64,000 bases of DNA from Acidovorax sp. 106 (GTDB lineage: Bacteria > Pseudomonadota > Gammaproteobacteria > Burkholderiales > Burkholderiaceae_C), in assembly GCF_003663825.1 (NCBI RefSeq), contig NZ_RCCC01000001.1, positions 2,860,501-2,924,500 on the forward strand, in the 5' to 3' direction. A program made the translations under genes and the position numbers. This document shows, one piece after another, positions 17,595 to 24,378 of this stretch (position 1 is the first letter of the stretch; each line of letters opens with the position of its first letter). Under the pieces are notes generated by a model. It did not search any database. It saw only the letters and a program-made list of their open reading frames with translations, and was not told the DNA's origin.

Positions 17595-18697
17595 GGCGCC
17601 ACCTCGGCGGCGTCTTCGGCCTCCAGTTCGGCCAGTGCGGTTTCATCGGCGGGCAGCAGGCGCATGCAGTGATCGGGCCAGTCCACGCCCGTGCGTTCGC
17701 CTTCGGCCAAGGCGGCGCGGCCATCGTTGGGCGCCAGCACCATCAGGTCACCCACGGGCGTGCCCACGCGGTACAGCCATTGGCTGCCTAAGAAGAAGCG
17801 CTCGCACACCTCTCCATCGAGCCGGCCCTGTACTGCGGGAACCAACTGCACTTTTTCTGGCCGCACGCTCAGCAGCACGGCGGCACCGGGGCGGTAGCGG
17901 GCGCCGTTGATTTCCACCGTCAGCCCACCCACGGCCACATGCGTGTGGGTGCCACTGGCATGCGTCACCTTGCCCGGCAGCAGGTTGGCCTTGCCCACAA
18001 AGGTGGAGATAAAGCGCGTGCGCGGGTGTTCGTACACGCGATGTGGGTGATCGATCTGCGTGGCGCGCCCAGCTTCCATCACCACCACGCGGTCGCTGAT
18101 GGACATGGCCTCGCTCTGGTCGTGCGTGACCATGATGGTGGTGGTGCCCACCTTGCGCTGAATCTGCCGCAGCTCGAACTGCATCTCTTCGCGCAGCTTG
18201 GCGTCGAGGTTGGACAGGGGCTCGTCCAGCAGCAGCACCGGCGGCTCAATCACCAGCGCGCGAGCCAGGGCCACCCGCTGGCGTTGCCCGCCCGACAGCT
18301 CGCGCGGGTAGCGTGTGGCGTGCGCCTCCAGGTGCACCAGCGCCAGCGCCTGGGCCACGCGCTCGGCGCGCTCGGCCTTGGGCACCTTGCGCATCTCCAG
18401 CCCAAAGGCCACGTTGGCCGCCACCGTCATGTGGGGGAAGAGGGCATAGCTTTGGAACACGATGCCCAGCCCGCGCGTGTTGGCCTTGGCGTGGGTGATG
18501 TCCTTGCCATCGAGCTCGATGCGCCCGCTGGTCACCGCCTCAAACCCCGCCACCATCTGCAGCGTGGTGGTCTTGCCGCAGCCCGAAGGCCCCAGCAGCG
18601 ACACAAATTCACCCTTTTGCACCGTGAGGTTCATGGCCTGCACCGCGCAGGTGCCGCCATAGAACTTGGTCACATCCGTGAGCTTGAGAAACGACAT
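17591..18697 (-). CDS. ABC transporter ATPase (PotA-like)
   Basis: 368 residues from ATG 18697 (MSFLKLTDVTKFYGG). Walker A GPSGCGKTTTLQ, signature LSGGQRQRVALAR, Walker B VLLLDEPLSNLDA and switch His in MVTHDQSEAM. The C-terminal third is a TOBE domain (VLLSVRPEKVQLVP). First gene of the seven-gene operon ATPase-permease-permease-[2Fe-2S]-FAD-FAD-binding protein, transcribed away from the IclR regulator. Confidence 0.92.
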   Translation of the reverse strand: MSFLKLTDVTKFYGGTCAVQAMNLTVQKGEFVSLLGPSGCGKTTTLQMVAGFEAVTSGRIELDGKDITHAKANTRGLGIVFQSYALFPHMTVAANVAFGLEMRKVPKAERAERVAQALALVHLEAHATRYPRELSGGQRQRVALARALVIEPPVLLLDEPLSNLDAKLREEMQFELRQIQRKVGTTTIMVTHDQSEAMSISDRVVVMEAGRATQIDHPHRVYEHPRTRFISTFVGKANLLPGKVTHASGTHTHVAVGGLTVEINGARYRPGAAVLLSVRPEKVQLVPAVQGRLDGEVCERFFLGSQWLYRVGTPVGDLMVLAPNDGRAALAEGERTGVDWPDHCMRLLPADETALAELEAEDAAEVAP

Positions 18698-18891
18698 GGC
18701 GAAAGCCTTTCCGGTGGTGGCATCGCACGGGTTGCTTGGGGGCGGTGCGTGCCACCTGCTGTGGAGTTGCATGGAGGGGCTGCGGGCCTTTGGGGTGTTT
18801 GCACCGGGGTGGTGCAGGCACTGCGCAAAGATTGAAGCAGCCGCTTGTTTCAATTGAATCTATTGCAATAAACAAACCAGAACGCTTCTGG

Positions 18892-18940
18892 TATTCCATT
18901 AAACGGAAGTTTTCTTCAATTTATTCCGTTCAATGGAATA
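18892..18940. promoter_or_regulatory. large inverted-repeat operator upstream of the IclR gene
   Basis: A 17-bp arm TATTCCATTAAACGGAA (18892-18908) and its complement TTCCGTTCAATGGAATA (18924-18940) match at 16 of 17 positions. Each arm is itself a partial TTCC-N7-GGAA palindrome, and a further half-site TTCCGTTTGAA follows at 18948. IclR proteins bind such imperfect palindromes; the site lies between the transporter operon and the iclR-type gene, so it probably controls both. Confidence 0.7.
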
Positions 18941-18982
18941 TGATGCCTTCCGTTTGAACGCGCAATTCCACAGGAGCGAGGT

Positions 18983-19840
18983 ATGGCAGACGCATCAACC
19001 GCATCCACCGCATCGGGTGGCGTACCCCGGGTGTTTGCCGTCCTCCGCGCCCTGTCGGCCGTGCAGGCCGAGGGCGGCCGGGTCACCCAATTGGCGCGTG
19101 CCGTGGGCCTCACGCAGGGCACCACGCACCGTTTGCTGCAATCGCTGGTGGCAGAGGGCATGGTCGAGCAGGACGAGCGCAGCAAGCTCTACCGCCTGAG
19201 CATGGACTTCTTTGCACTGGCAGCGAAGGCCGGCAACCCCGGCGACCTGCGCAGCCTGTGCCGCCCTGTGCTTTTGCGCCTTTGCGCCAGCCTGGGCGAC
19301 AGCATCTTTTTATTGGTGCGCAGCGGGTTCGACGCCGTGTGCCTGGACCGCAGCGAAGGCCCGTTCCCCATCCGCTCGTTCACCGGCGACATCGGTGGCC
19401 GCGTGGCCCTGGGCGTGGGGCAGGGCGCCCTGGCCATCCTGGCCTTCTTGCCCGAGGCCGAGCGCGAAGAGGTGATCCGCTTCAACCTCTCGCGCGTGCG
19501 CGAGTACGGCGTGTTTGACGAGGTGTACCTGCGCACCGAAATCGAGCGCGTGCGCCAGCTGGGTTACGCAGGCCGCAACACAGGTTTGCTTGAAGGCATG
19601 GCCGGTGTGGCCGTGCCTATTTGTGATCGCGAAGGCCGCGCGGTGGCGGCGCTGAGCGTGGGCACCATCTCCGCGCGCCTGAATGACGACCGCCTGCCGA
19701 CGGTGGTGGAGCTGCTCAAGCGTGAGGCGGCGGCGATTGGGCCGAAGATCAATCCGTTTGATGCGACGTTGAGGCGGCCGGCGCAGAGTTTGGGGAGTGG
19801 GGCGCAGGGGGCGGTGATTGGTGTCGCGGGGGGTGACTGA
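18983..19840 (+). CDS. IclR-family transcriptional regulator
   Basis: 285 residues from ATG 18983, with GGAG/GAGG just upstream. N-terminal winged helix-turn-helix (about 12-70): VFAVLRALSAVQAEGGRVTQLARAVGLTQGTTHRLLQSL. C-terminal effector domain (about 85-255) with the IclR signature region GMAGVAVPICDREGRAVAALSVGTISARL. Divergently placed from the ABC transporter/dehydrogenase operon, which it presumably regulates in response to the substrate or a breakdown product. The last ~25 residues are Gly-rich and unlike the family core. Confidence 0.9.
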   Translation: MADASTASTASGGVPRVFAVLRALSAVQAEGGRVTQLARAVGLTQGTTHRLLQSLVAEGMVEQDERSKLYRLSMDFFALAAKAGNPGDLRSLCRPVLLRLCASLGDSIFLLVRSGFDAVCLDRSEGPFPIRSFTGDIGGRVALGVGQGALAILAFLPEAEREEVIRFNLSRVREYGVFDEVYLRTEIERVRQLGYAGRNTGLLEGMAGVAVPICDREGRAVAALSVGTISARLNDDRLPTVVELLKREAAAIGPKINPFDATLRRPAQSLGSGAQGAVIGVAGGD

Positions 19841-19944
19841 GGTGTTGCGGAGAGCCCGAAGCCGCCGTTCAGAAGCGCCGCCCGGAAGCTGCCATCGACT
19901 CGCTGCACGCTGCTGTTGGAAATCCCGGTGTCTGCCTACGGCGA

Positions 19945-20055
19945 GCTATAGTTTGCCGACTTAACGCGTACCGGGTTTCACGGAATTTTTATACCTGGAC
20001 ATTTGAACAAGTCATCCCTTGCAAACCTATGCTGCAAGCCACCTCCAGGAGAAAT
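19945..20055 (+). repeat. left copy of a diverged direct repeat flanking the cassette island (DR1)
   Basis: Shares with 21957-22065, in the same order, GCTATAGTT, a CCTTG-(CA)-AACC block, GCTGCAAGCCAC and CAGGAG-AAT. GCTATAGTT and CAGGAG are 101 bp apart here and 97 bp apart in the other copy. In this copy the ribosome-site-like CAGGAG is not followed by a start codon, so it looks like a gene leader that lost its gene. Confidence 0.6.
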
Positions 20056-20125
20056 AAGCGTCCAAAATATCCCGCACGGCCCAGTTTATCCCGCAGGTTT
20101 TGCGGTCTAAATTACGTTGAAGCTC

Positions 20126-20461
20126 ATGGCCTTCTCACTCGTTCTGACCGACGAACCAAGCTATGTGAAAGAGCATTGCTGCGCGGAAATGTCTGAGCAG
20201 GTAAACATGGCGTTTTCTGGTGCAGAGAGTCCTTTGCTAGGGTCAACTGACAAGCGCATTTATTGGTCACCAGTCTTTAACGAATATGGACTCATTTGCC
20301 AACCTTCTGCTGAAATCCTTCAAATCCGCCACTGCCCATTTTGTGGTTCTCGCCTTCCAGAATCGCGGCGTGACGAGTGGTTCGAAAGACTGGAGAAAGA
20401 AGGCTGGAAGATTTGGGGCGACCCCATACCAAGTGAGTTACTTTCACATGACTGGAAGTAG
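20126..20461 (+). CDS. DUF6980-like small cysteine-containing protein (gene cassette 1)
   Basis: 111 residues from ATG 20126; an upstream in-frame TTG (20117) is possible. No signal peptide or membrane segment. Four cysteines sit in two groups: KEHCCAEM near the N-terminus and IRHCPFCGSRLPESRRDEWF near the C-terminus, suggesting a zinc-binding fold. The layout matches the family I know as DUF6980, often met in gene cassettes. The stop codon TAG is immediately followed by an attC-like site. Base composition is lower in G+C than the flanking chromosome. Function unknown. Confidence 0.65.
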   Translation: MAFSLVLTDEPSYVKEHCCAEMSEQVNMAFSGAESPLLGSTDKRIYWSPVFNEYGLICQPSAEILQIRHCPFCGSRLPESRRDEWFERLEKEGWKIWGDPIPSELLSHDWK

Positions 20462-20518
20462 CTTTAACCTGTTGCTCCATCGGACGGCTACGCCGCCCGC
20501 TGAGCGCCAACGTTAGAC
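20462..20518 (+). repeat. integron attC recombination site (attC1)
   Basis: 57 bp from CTTTAAC to GTTAGAC. The right core GTTAGAC fits the integrase consensus GTTRRRY exactly. The left core CTTTAAC fits RYYYAAC at six of seven positions. The arms (TAACCTGTTG-CTC and GAGCGCCAACGTTA) pair imperfectly with extra-helical bases, as in folded attC sites. It follows the stop codon of cassette 1 directly. Confidence 0.75.
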
Positions 20519-20533
20519 CGCATCGGGAACGCC

Positions 20534-21040
20534 ATGGATAAGCGAGACCTGGTAATCCACTACGACGAGGAGCGTGGGGAGATCATCTTCCACTCGGTCC
20601 CATCAAGTGACACGAAAGAGCTTCGGTCCAAGAGCTTCGATGGAGTGCGGCCGGAGGTTTCATACTTCAAAGAGCTTTCGCCCGACGAAGCGGAACAAGC
20701 CCTTGGTCGTCTCGTCTTCTCTCTGGTAGATCTGAACTCAAACACCAAGATTGGAATTCGGGACTACAAGTCCGAAGCTGACGCCGCTCATTCGGAGTAC
20801 GTGGCCGATCTGGAAGAGAAGGTGAAGGCCGGCGACATTGATGCCACGTTTTGTCTCTCTCATGAGATGCACCGCTCCGCTCTGAGTAACTGCTCGTCGG
20901 CTGATCTGCGCCGCGCGGAGGAACTTCTCACTCATGCTGTGCGTGAGGGGAACGAAGAGGCGAAGGATTGGCTCGAGTCAACTTGGCCAATGCTGAAGGC
21001 GGCGGCTGAAAGGAGAATCGCTCGTGGGAATGCGGTCTAA
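20534..21040 (+). CDS. hypothetical protein (gene cassette 2)
   Basis: 168 residues, start MDKRDLVIHYDEERGEIIFHS, with no signal peptide or membrane helix. The N-terminal half looks beta-rich; the C-terminal half is helical and acidic (LRRAEELLTHAVREGNEEAKDWLEST), loosely like a Sel1/TPR helix pair. The family is not recognised. Its stop codon TAA is part of the next attC left core (GTCTAAC), which is typical of compact integron cassettes. Only 15 bp separate attC1 from the start codon, and no strong ribosome site is seen. Confidence 0.7.
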   Translation: MDKRDLVIHYDEERGEIIFHSVPSSDTKELRSKSFDGVRPEVSYFKELSPDEAEQALGRLVFSLVDLNSNTKIGIRDYKSEADAAHSEYVADLEEKVKAGDIDATFCLSHEMHRSALSNCSSADLRRAEELLTHAVREGNEEAKDWLESTWPMLKAAAERRIARGNAV

Positions 21041-21086
21041 CAGGTCGTTCGACGCGGACACGCAGCGGTCAACTCCAACGTTGAGC
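21035..21086 (+). repeat. integron attC recombination site (attC2)
   Basis: GTCTAAC (exact RYYYAAC) and GTTGAGC (exact GTTRRRY) bound a 52-bp element. The inner arms GTTCGAC and GTCAAC pair except for one extra base, the extra-helical-base feature of attC. It overlaps the stop codon of cassette 2. Confidence 0.82.
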
Positions 21087-21131
21087 GTCCGCTTTCACCT
21101 GCCACCACCGACTGCTCCTGACCGATTGCAG

Positions 21132-21509
21132 CTACTGCGCGATCAGCTGGGCCAGGTCGCTGCGGTCAAGGGGCACGTCGTACAGCTTGCGCGCCGCAAT
21201 GACCTTCACCGGGCGTGAAATGGGTCGAACATTGCTGATGCGCCAAGCCCAGTAGCCAGGGGCCCAAGCGCTGGCGCATGCAGCTTCAACCTCGGTCGGC
21301 AGCCAGGGATGAATTTCGGCGATATCGACGACGGCTACCAGTCGTCCGTCATCATCCGAATCGCCCTGTTCAGAAAGAAAGCGCCCGTTTTCAACGATCA
21401 GCAAGTCCGTCAGCGGCAGGTCCTCGGGACGCCAGGACCTCACTTCGAGCGTCTTACGACCGTCAGCGATGTTTCTGCCATTGGGCGTGACGATTGAAAG
21501 TGCAAGCAA
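21132..21509 (-). CDS. ASCH-domain protein
   Basis: About 125 residues if translation begins at TTG 21509, where the conserved domain begins (LALSIVTPNGRNIADGRKTLEVRSW); the open frame continues to an ATG at 21692, but that extension looks non-coding. Typical ASCH features are the GxKTxEVRSW motif, LLIVENGRFLSEQ and VAVVDIAEIHPW. ASCH domains resemble PUA folds and are thought to bind RNA or modified nucleotides. It is transcribed towards attC2, opposite to the two cassettes, and may be a reversed third cassette. Confidence 0.65.
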   Translation of the reverse strand: MLALSIVTPNGRNIADGRKTLEVRSWRPEDLPLTDLLIVENGRFLSEQGDSDDDGRLVAVVDIAEIHPWLPTEVEAACASAWAPGYWAWRISNVRPISRPVKVIAARKLYDVPLDRSDLAQLIAQ

Positions 21510-22065
21510 GGTTTTGAGTTCAAACGAGCGCAAAGCTCTACATTCCAAGCATAGCCTGTCGCACTCCCAGCGACGTGTCGGGAATCGACATTGGCGACCG
21601 GCCGCTCTTGGCCGAAAACGGTAGTCGTAGTTTTTGGCGATGCCTCCGTGAGCTCGGTCGGCCGTATCACTCAAAGCCGCATGTGCAGGCAACAGGCCGC
21701 CGTAAATTGTCGCGACAGTATTGCGGCAATCTCTACACGCCGGCCATCGCTCGTGGTGTTGTGCTCAAGTCGGGTCAACGCCACGCCATCCAACGGCTCT
21801 CACAATCAAACGACAGCTGACTCTGGCGCCAGATCGACACCAGGTAAATCGCGCACTGCATGCGCGCATACAGCCGCAGGTAGTGCGTCAGCACCTATTC
21901 ACGCAGTTCTCCGTCTCGGGCGATGGTGTCGGGTTGCTGGGCAAGGTCTGTTCGTGGCTATAGTTCGTCGCGTTGCAGCTGGCTCGGGGATCGATTTTTC
22001 TGCACGGGTTTCTGAAATCTCCGGTGCCTTGAACCGAGGCTGCAAGCCACTTTCAGGAGGAATCC
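21510..22065. other. gene-poor stretch of the island
   Basis: No convincing gene is seen in these 556 bp. Its last 110 bp is the right copy of the diverged direct repeat and holds the ribosome site of the next gene. No third complete attC pair was found. Confidence 0.4.
21957..22065 (+). repeat. right copy of the diverged direct repeat (DR2), leader of the 22066 gene
   Basis: Carries GCTATAGTT, CCTTGAACC, GCTGCAAGCCAC and CAGGAGGAAT in the same order as 19945-20055. Here AGGAGG is correctly placed 7 bases before an ATG, so this is the functional copy of the leader. Confidence 0.6.
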
Positions 22066-22524
22066 ATGCCCGCCACATCGAAATCCACAGCGTCTCTGCA
22101 TCCCGATTACCCCGTCGTGACCGGCCACTATCGAATGACCGATGAATGGTCCGTCGTGCTGCCTGAGGCATTCAACCGGCGCATCGAAGACGGAAGTCTG
22201 GTCCTCTGGCGGCCAGCGCTCACGTTCTGGATCACTGTCTGGGGCAATGACAAGGGCGCCTCTGAAGAAAAGCGCCTGGCCTCCATTTTGGAAACCGCGA
22301 GCGACCTTCGCAAAGAGCAACAGGTTGAGCGCGCAGACCAGCGGGTGCGCCTGACCTATGAGTTGCCAGACGAAGACCCGTCTAGGTCTCAGCCGTCGTA
22401 CCACTCCATTTCCGGGTATGTGATTGCGCCGTGTGGGCATGTGCAAATCTCTGCCTACTTCGACACGCCCGAGGCCCGCACGCTGGGCTATCAGGTCATT
22501 CATTCGGTTCACGATGTGGCCTGA
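22066..22524 (+). CDS. hypothetical protein
   Basis: 152 residues from ATG 22066 behind a strong AGGAGG site. No signal peptide, membrane helix or recognised motif. The sequence is soluble-looking and mixed alpha/beta: YRMTDEWSVVLPEAFNRRIEDGSLVLWRPALTFWITVWGND and YHSISGYVIAPCGHVQISAYFDTPE. Its stop codon overlaps the start of the next gene, so the two are probably made together. G+C is slightly lower than in the flanking operons. Confidence 0.7.
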   Translation: MPATSKSTASLHPDYPVVTGHYRMTDEWSVVLPEAFNRRIEDGSLVLWRPALTFWITVWGNDKGASEEKRLASILETASDLRKEQQVERADQRVRLTYELPDEDPSRSQPSYHSISGYVIAPCGHVQISAYFDTPEARTLGYQVIHSVHDVA

Positions 22525-22975
22525 CGGTCTTTGCAAGGCGTCCCGTTCGGTAGCCATTGACGCAACGACTGGCCGATTGACTTTCGGTGATTACTCTTTA
22601 TCGCTGCGCTCGCATCGGGACGACTTGCCGAAGGTGTTCGCACAGCGCGAGGGCGTCATCTACCGGGACGGCGCACAGTGGCCGTGCGTCTTTGCCACGG
22701 CCGTCCATTGCGAGCATGAGACCCTGTTCGAGTGCACTCTGCGCTATGAAAATGCCCAGCTGGTGCATGCCACGCTATGCATTGAGCCTCAGCAGTTCCG
22801 TGATTTGCCGGGCGATGCGTTTTACGAAAGCGTTGATGCGCGCTATAGCTATCACCTGGCGTGGCTGAGGGCGATGGGCTTGCCGGGCAGTGCTTACGCC
22901 ACCGTCGCATGGGGCGTGGTGGGCGTTGGGCGTGGCAAGAGTGAGAACGTCTTCATTTATTGGCAAGCAGCCTGA
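22514..22975 (+). CDS. hypothetical protein
   Basis: 153 residues from ATG 22514, overlapping the upstream gene's stop by 11 bp. No signal peptide or membrane segment. Contains VFAQREGVIYRDGAQWPCVFATAVHCEHETLFECTLRYE and ends GVGRGKSENVFIYWQAA. Family not recognised. The overlap with the previous gene suggests a two-gene unit of unknown role at the edge of the cassette island. Confidence 0.65.
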   Translation: MWPDGLCKASRSVAIDATTGRLTFGDYSLSLRSHRDDLPKVFAQREGVIYRDGAQWPCVFATAVHCEHETLFECTLRYENAQLVHATLCIEPQQFRDLPGDAFYESVDARYSYHLAWLRAMGLPGSAYATVAWGVVGVGRGKSENVFIYWQAA

Positions 22976-23100
22976 GCTGGGTGGGCTGCATGGCGTGGTG
23001 CTTGGGACAGAGACTGGAGGGGACGGGCTGAATGACCGCTTTCACTGCGGTTTCGCCCAGACATTCAGTGCGCGCGGCTTGCGGCGTTCAAACACAATTT

Positions 23101-23163
23101 GCTTCTTTTTTTATAGCGCCTTGCGCTAGAAAAATAAGCGCTAGAGGCACTTTTTGATGATGC
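23101..23163 (+). repeat. dispersed palindromic element, copy C
   Basis: Contains ATAGCGCC, TTGCGCTAGAAAAATAAGCG and CTAGAGGCAC followed by TTTTTGATGATGCT, matching the right half of the family closely and the left half loosely. It lies in the spacer before the convergent LysR gene. Confidence 0.65.
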
Positions 23164-23211
23164 TCTGGATGGCCGTGTGCAGGGCGATGGCTCGCATGCG
23201 GGCTTGTCTCG

Positions 23212-24123
23212 TCACCCCTGCCGCTGCCCCGCGCACTCCCCCACCACCCAATCCCTGAACGCCTTCACCAACGGCGTCTGCGCCCGTGCCTCTGGGTAAA
23301 CGAGGTAATACGCATCGGTGCTGGTCAGCACCTGGTCTGACAGCTCCACCAAACTCCCGGCCGCCAATTCCTGCTCGATCAAAAAGCGCGGTAGCAGCGC
23401 CGCGCCCAGGTGCGACACCGCAGCCTGCGCAATCATGGCGAAGTGCTCGGACTGCGGGCCGCGCAGGGCCAGGGCCGTGGGCGCGCCCACCAGCTCAAAC
23501 CACTCGGCCCATTGCGTGGGACGGGTGCTTTGCTGCAGCAGCACCACGCGGGTCAGGTCTTGCGGGGTGCGGATGCTGTGGCGGTCGCGGTAGGTGGGGC
23601 TGCATACGGGCACGGTTTCTTCGTGCATCAGGTATTCGCACACGGCGCCCGCCCAGTGCGGCGTGCCGAAGTGGATCGCCGCGTCAAACGGCGTGCCCGC
23701 AAAGTCAAAGGGCTCGGTGCGGGACGAGAAGTTGACCATGGCCTCGGGGTGCAGCGCCATAAAGCCGCCCAGGCGCGGGATGAGCCAGCGTGTGCCCAGC
23801 GTGGGTAGCACGGCCAGGTTGAGCAGCCCGTCGGTACTGGAAAACGCCATGGCTTTTTGCGTGCTGGCCGACAGTTGCTGCAGCACGTTTTGCACGTCAG
23901 CAGCGTAGACGCGGCCCGCGTCGGTCAGCACCACGCGCTGGCGCACGCGGTGGAAGAGGGCGGTGCCGATTTGTTCTTCCAGCTGGCGGATCTGGCGCGA
24001 CACCGCGCTTTGCGTGAGGTGCAATTCCTCTGCCGCGCGTGACACACTTTGGTGGCGGGCGGCGGCCTCAAAGGCCAGCAGGTCGGCGGTGGACGGCAGG
24101 AAGGCGCGGCGCAGCAGGGTCAT
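23212..24123 (-). CDS. LysR-family transcriptional regulator (GcvA-like)
   Basis: 303 residues. N-terminal winged helix-turn-helix (about 10-68): LLAFEAAARHQSVSRAAEELHLTQSAVSRQIRQLEEQIG. The C-terminal effector domain (about 95-295) has the GcvA-like LPTLGTRWLIPRLGGFMALHPE. Divergent from the amaB-like catabolic cluster with a perfect LysR operator between them, so it is the likely activator of that cluster. Confidence 0.9.
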   Translation of the reverse strand: MTLLRRAFLPSTADLLAFEAAARHQSVSRAAEELHLTQSAVSRQIRQLEEQIGTALFHRVRQRVVLTDAGRVYAADVQNVLQQLSASTQKAMAFSSTDGLLNLAVLPTLGTRWLIPRLGGFMALHPEAMVNFSSRTEPFDFAGTPFDAAIHFGTPHWAGAVCEYLMHEETVPVCSPTYRDRHSIRTPQDLTRVVLLQQSTRPTQWAEWFELVGAPTALALRGPQSEHFAMIAQAAVSHLGAALLPRFLIEQELAAGSLVELSDQVLTSTDAYYLVYPEARAQTPLVKAFRDWVVGECAGQRQG

Positions 24124-24237
24124 GGTGGTAGGCCGCAGGGGTTATGCGGTGGGGGAATGAGCGGCGTTGTTGGTCTGTGCACTGTTTTGGGTCGCCGCGC
24201 TTACGGATTGTGCACAGGCTGCTCTGCAATTTTCATG

Positions 24238-24264
24238 TACTTCATGCGGAATTGTGATGAAGTA
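24238..24264. promoter_or_regulatory. LysR operator (T-N11-A palindrome)
   Basis: TACTTCAT, 11 bases, ATGAAGTA: perfect 8-bp arms with exactly the spacing LysR-type regulators recognise. It sits in the 255-bp divergent region, 115 bp from both start codons. Confidence 0.8.
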
Positions 24265-24378
24265 GTTCCAAATTTTCGCTATCCACCACCCCGCAGTTGG
24301 CGGATATTGGCGCAATGTTTGCGTAGGTTCTCTTGCGCTTTGTGTTTCTCTGCCCCCCTTTCACCTTTGCGAGCCGCC

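Noticed and set aside
20100..20125. A third attC in front of the DUF6980-like gene (ACGTTGAAG)
   Set aside because: GTTGAAG misses the last consensus base and no paired left core lies at a plausible distance.
21591..22145. Open frame across the gene-poor part of the island
   Set aside because: It overlaps the leader of the 22066 gene, lacks a ribosome site and has no protein-like composition.
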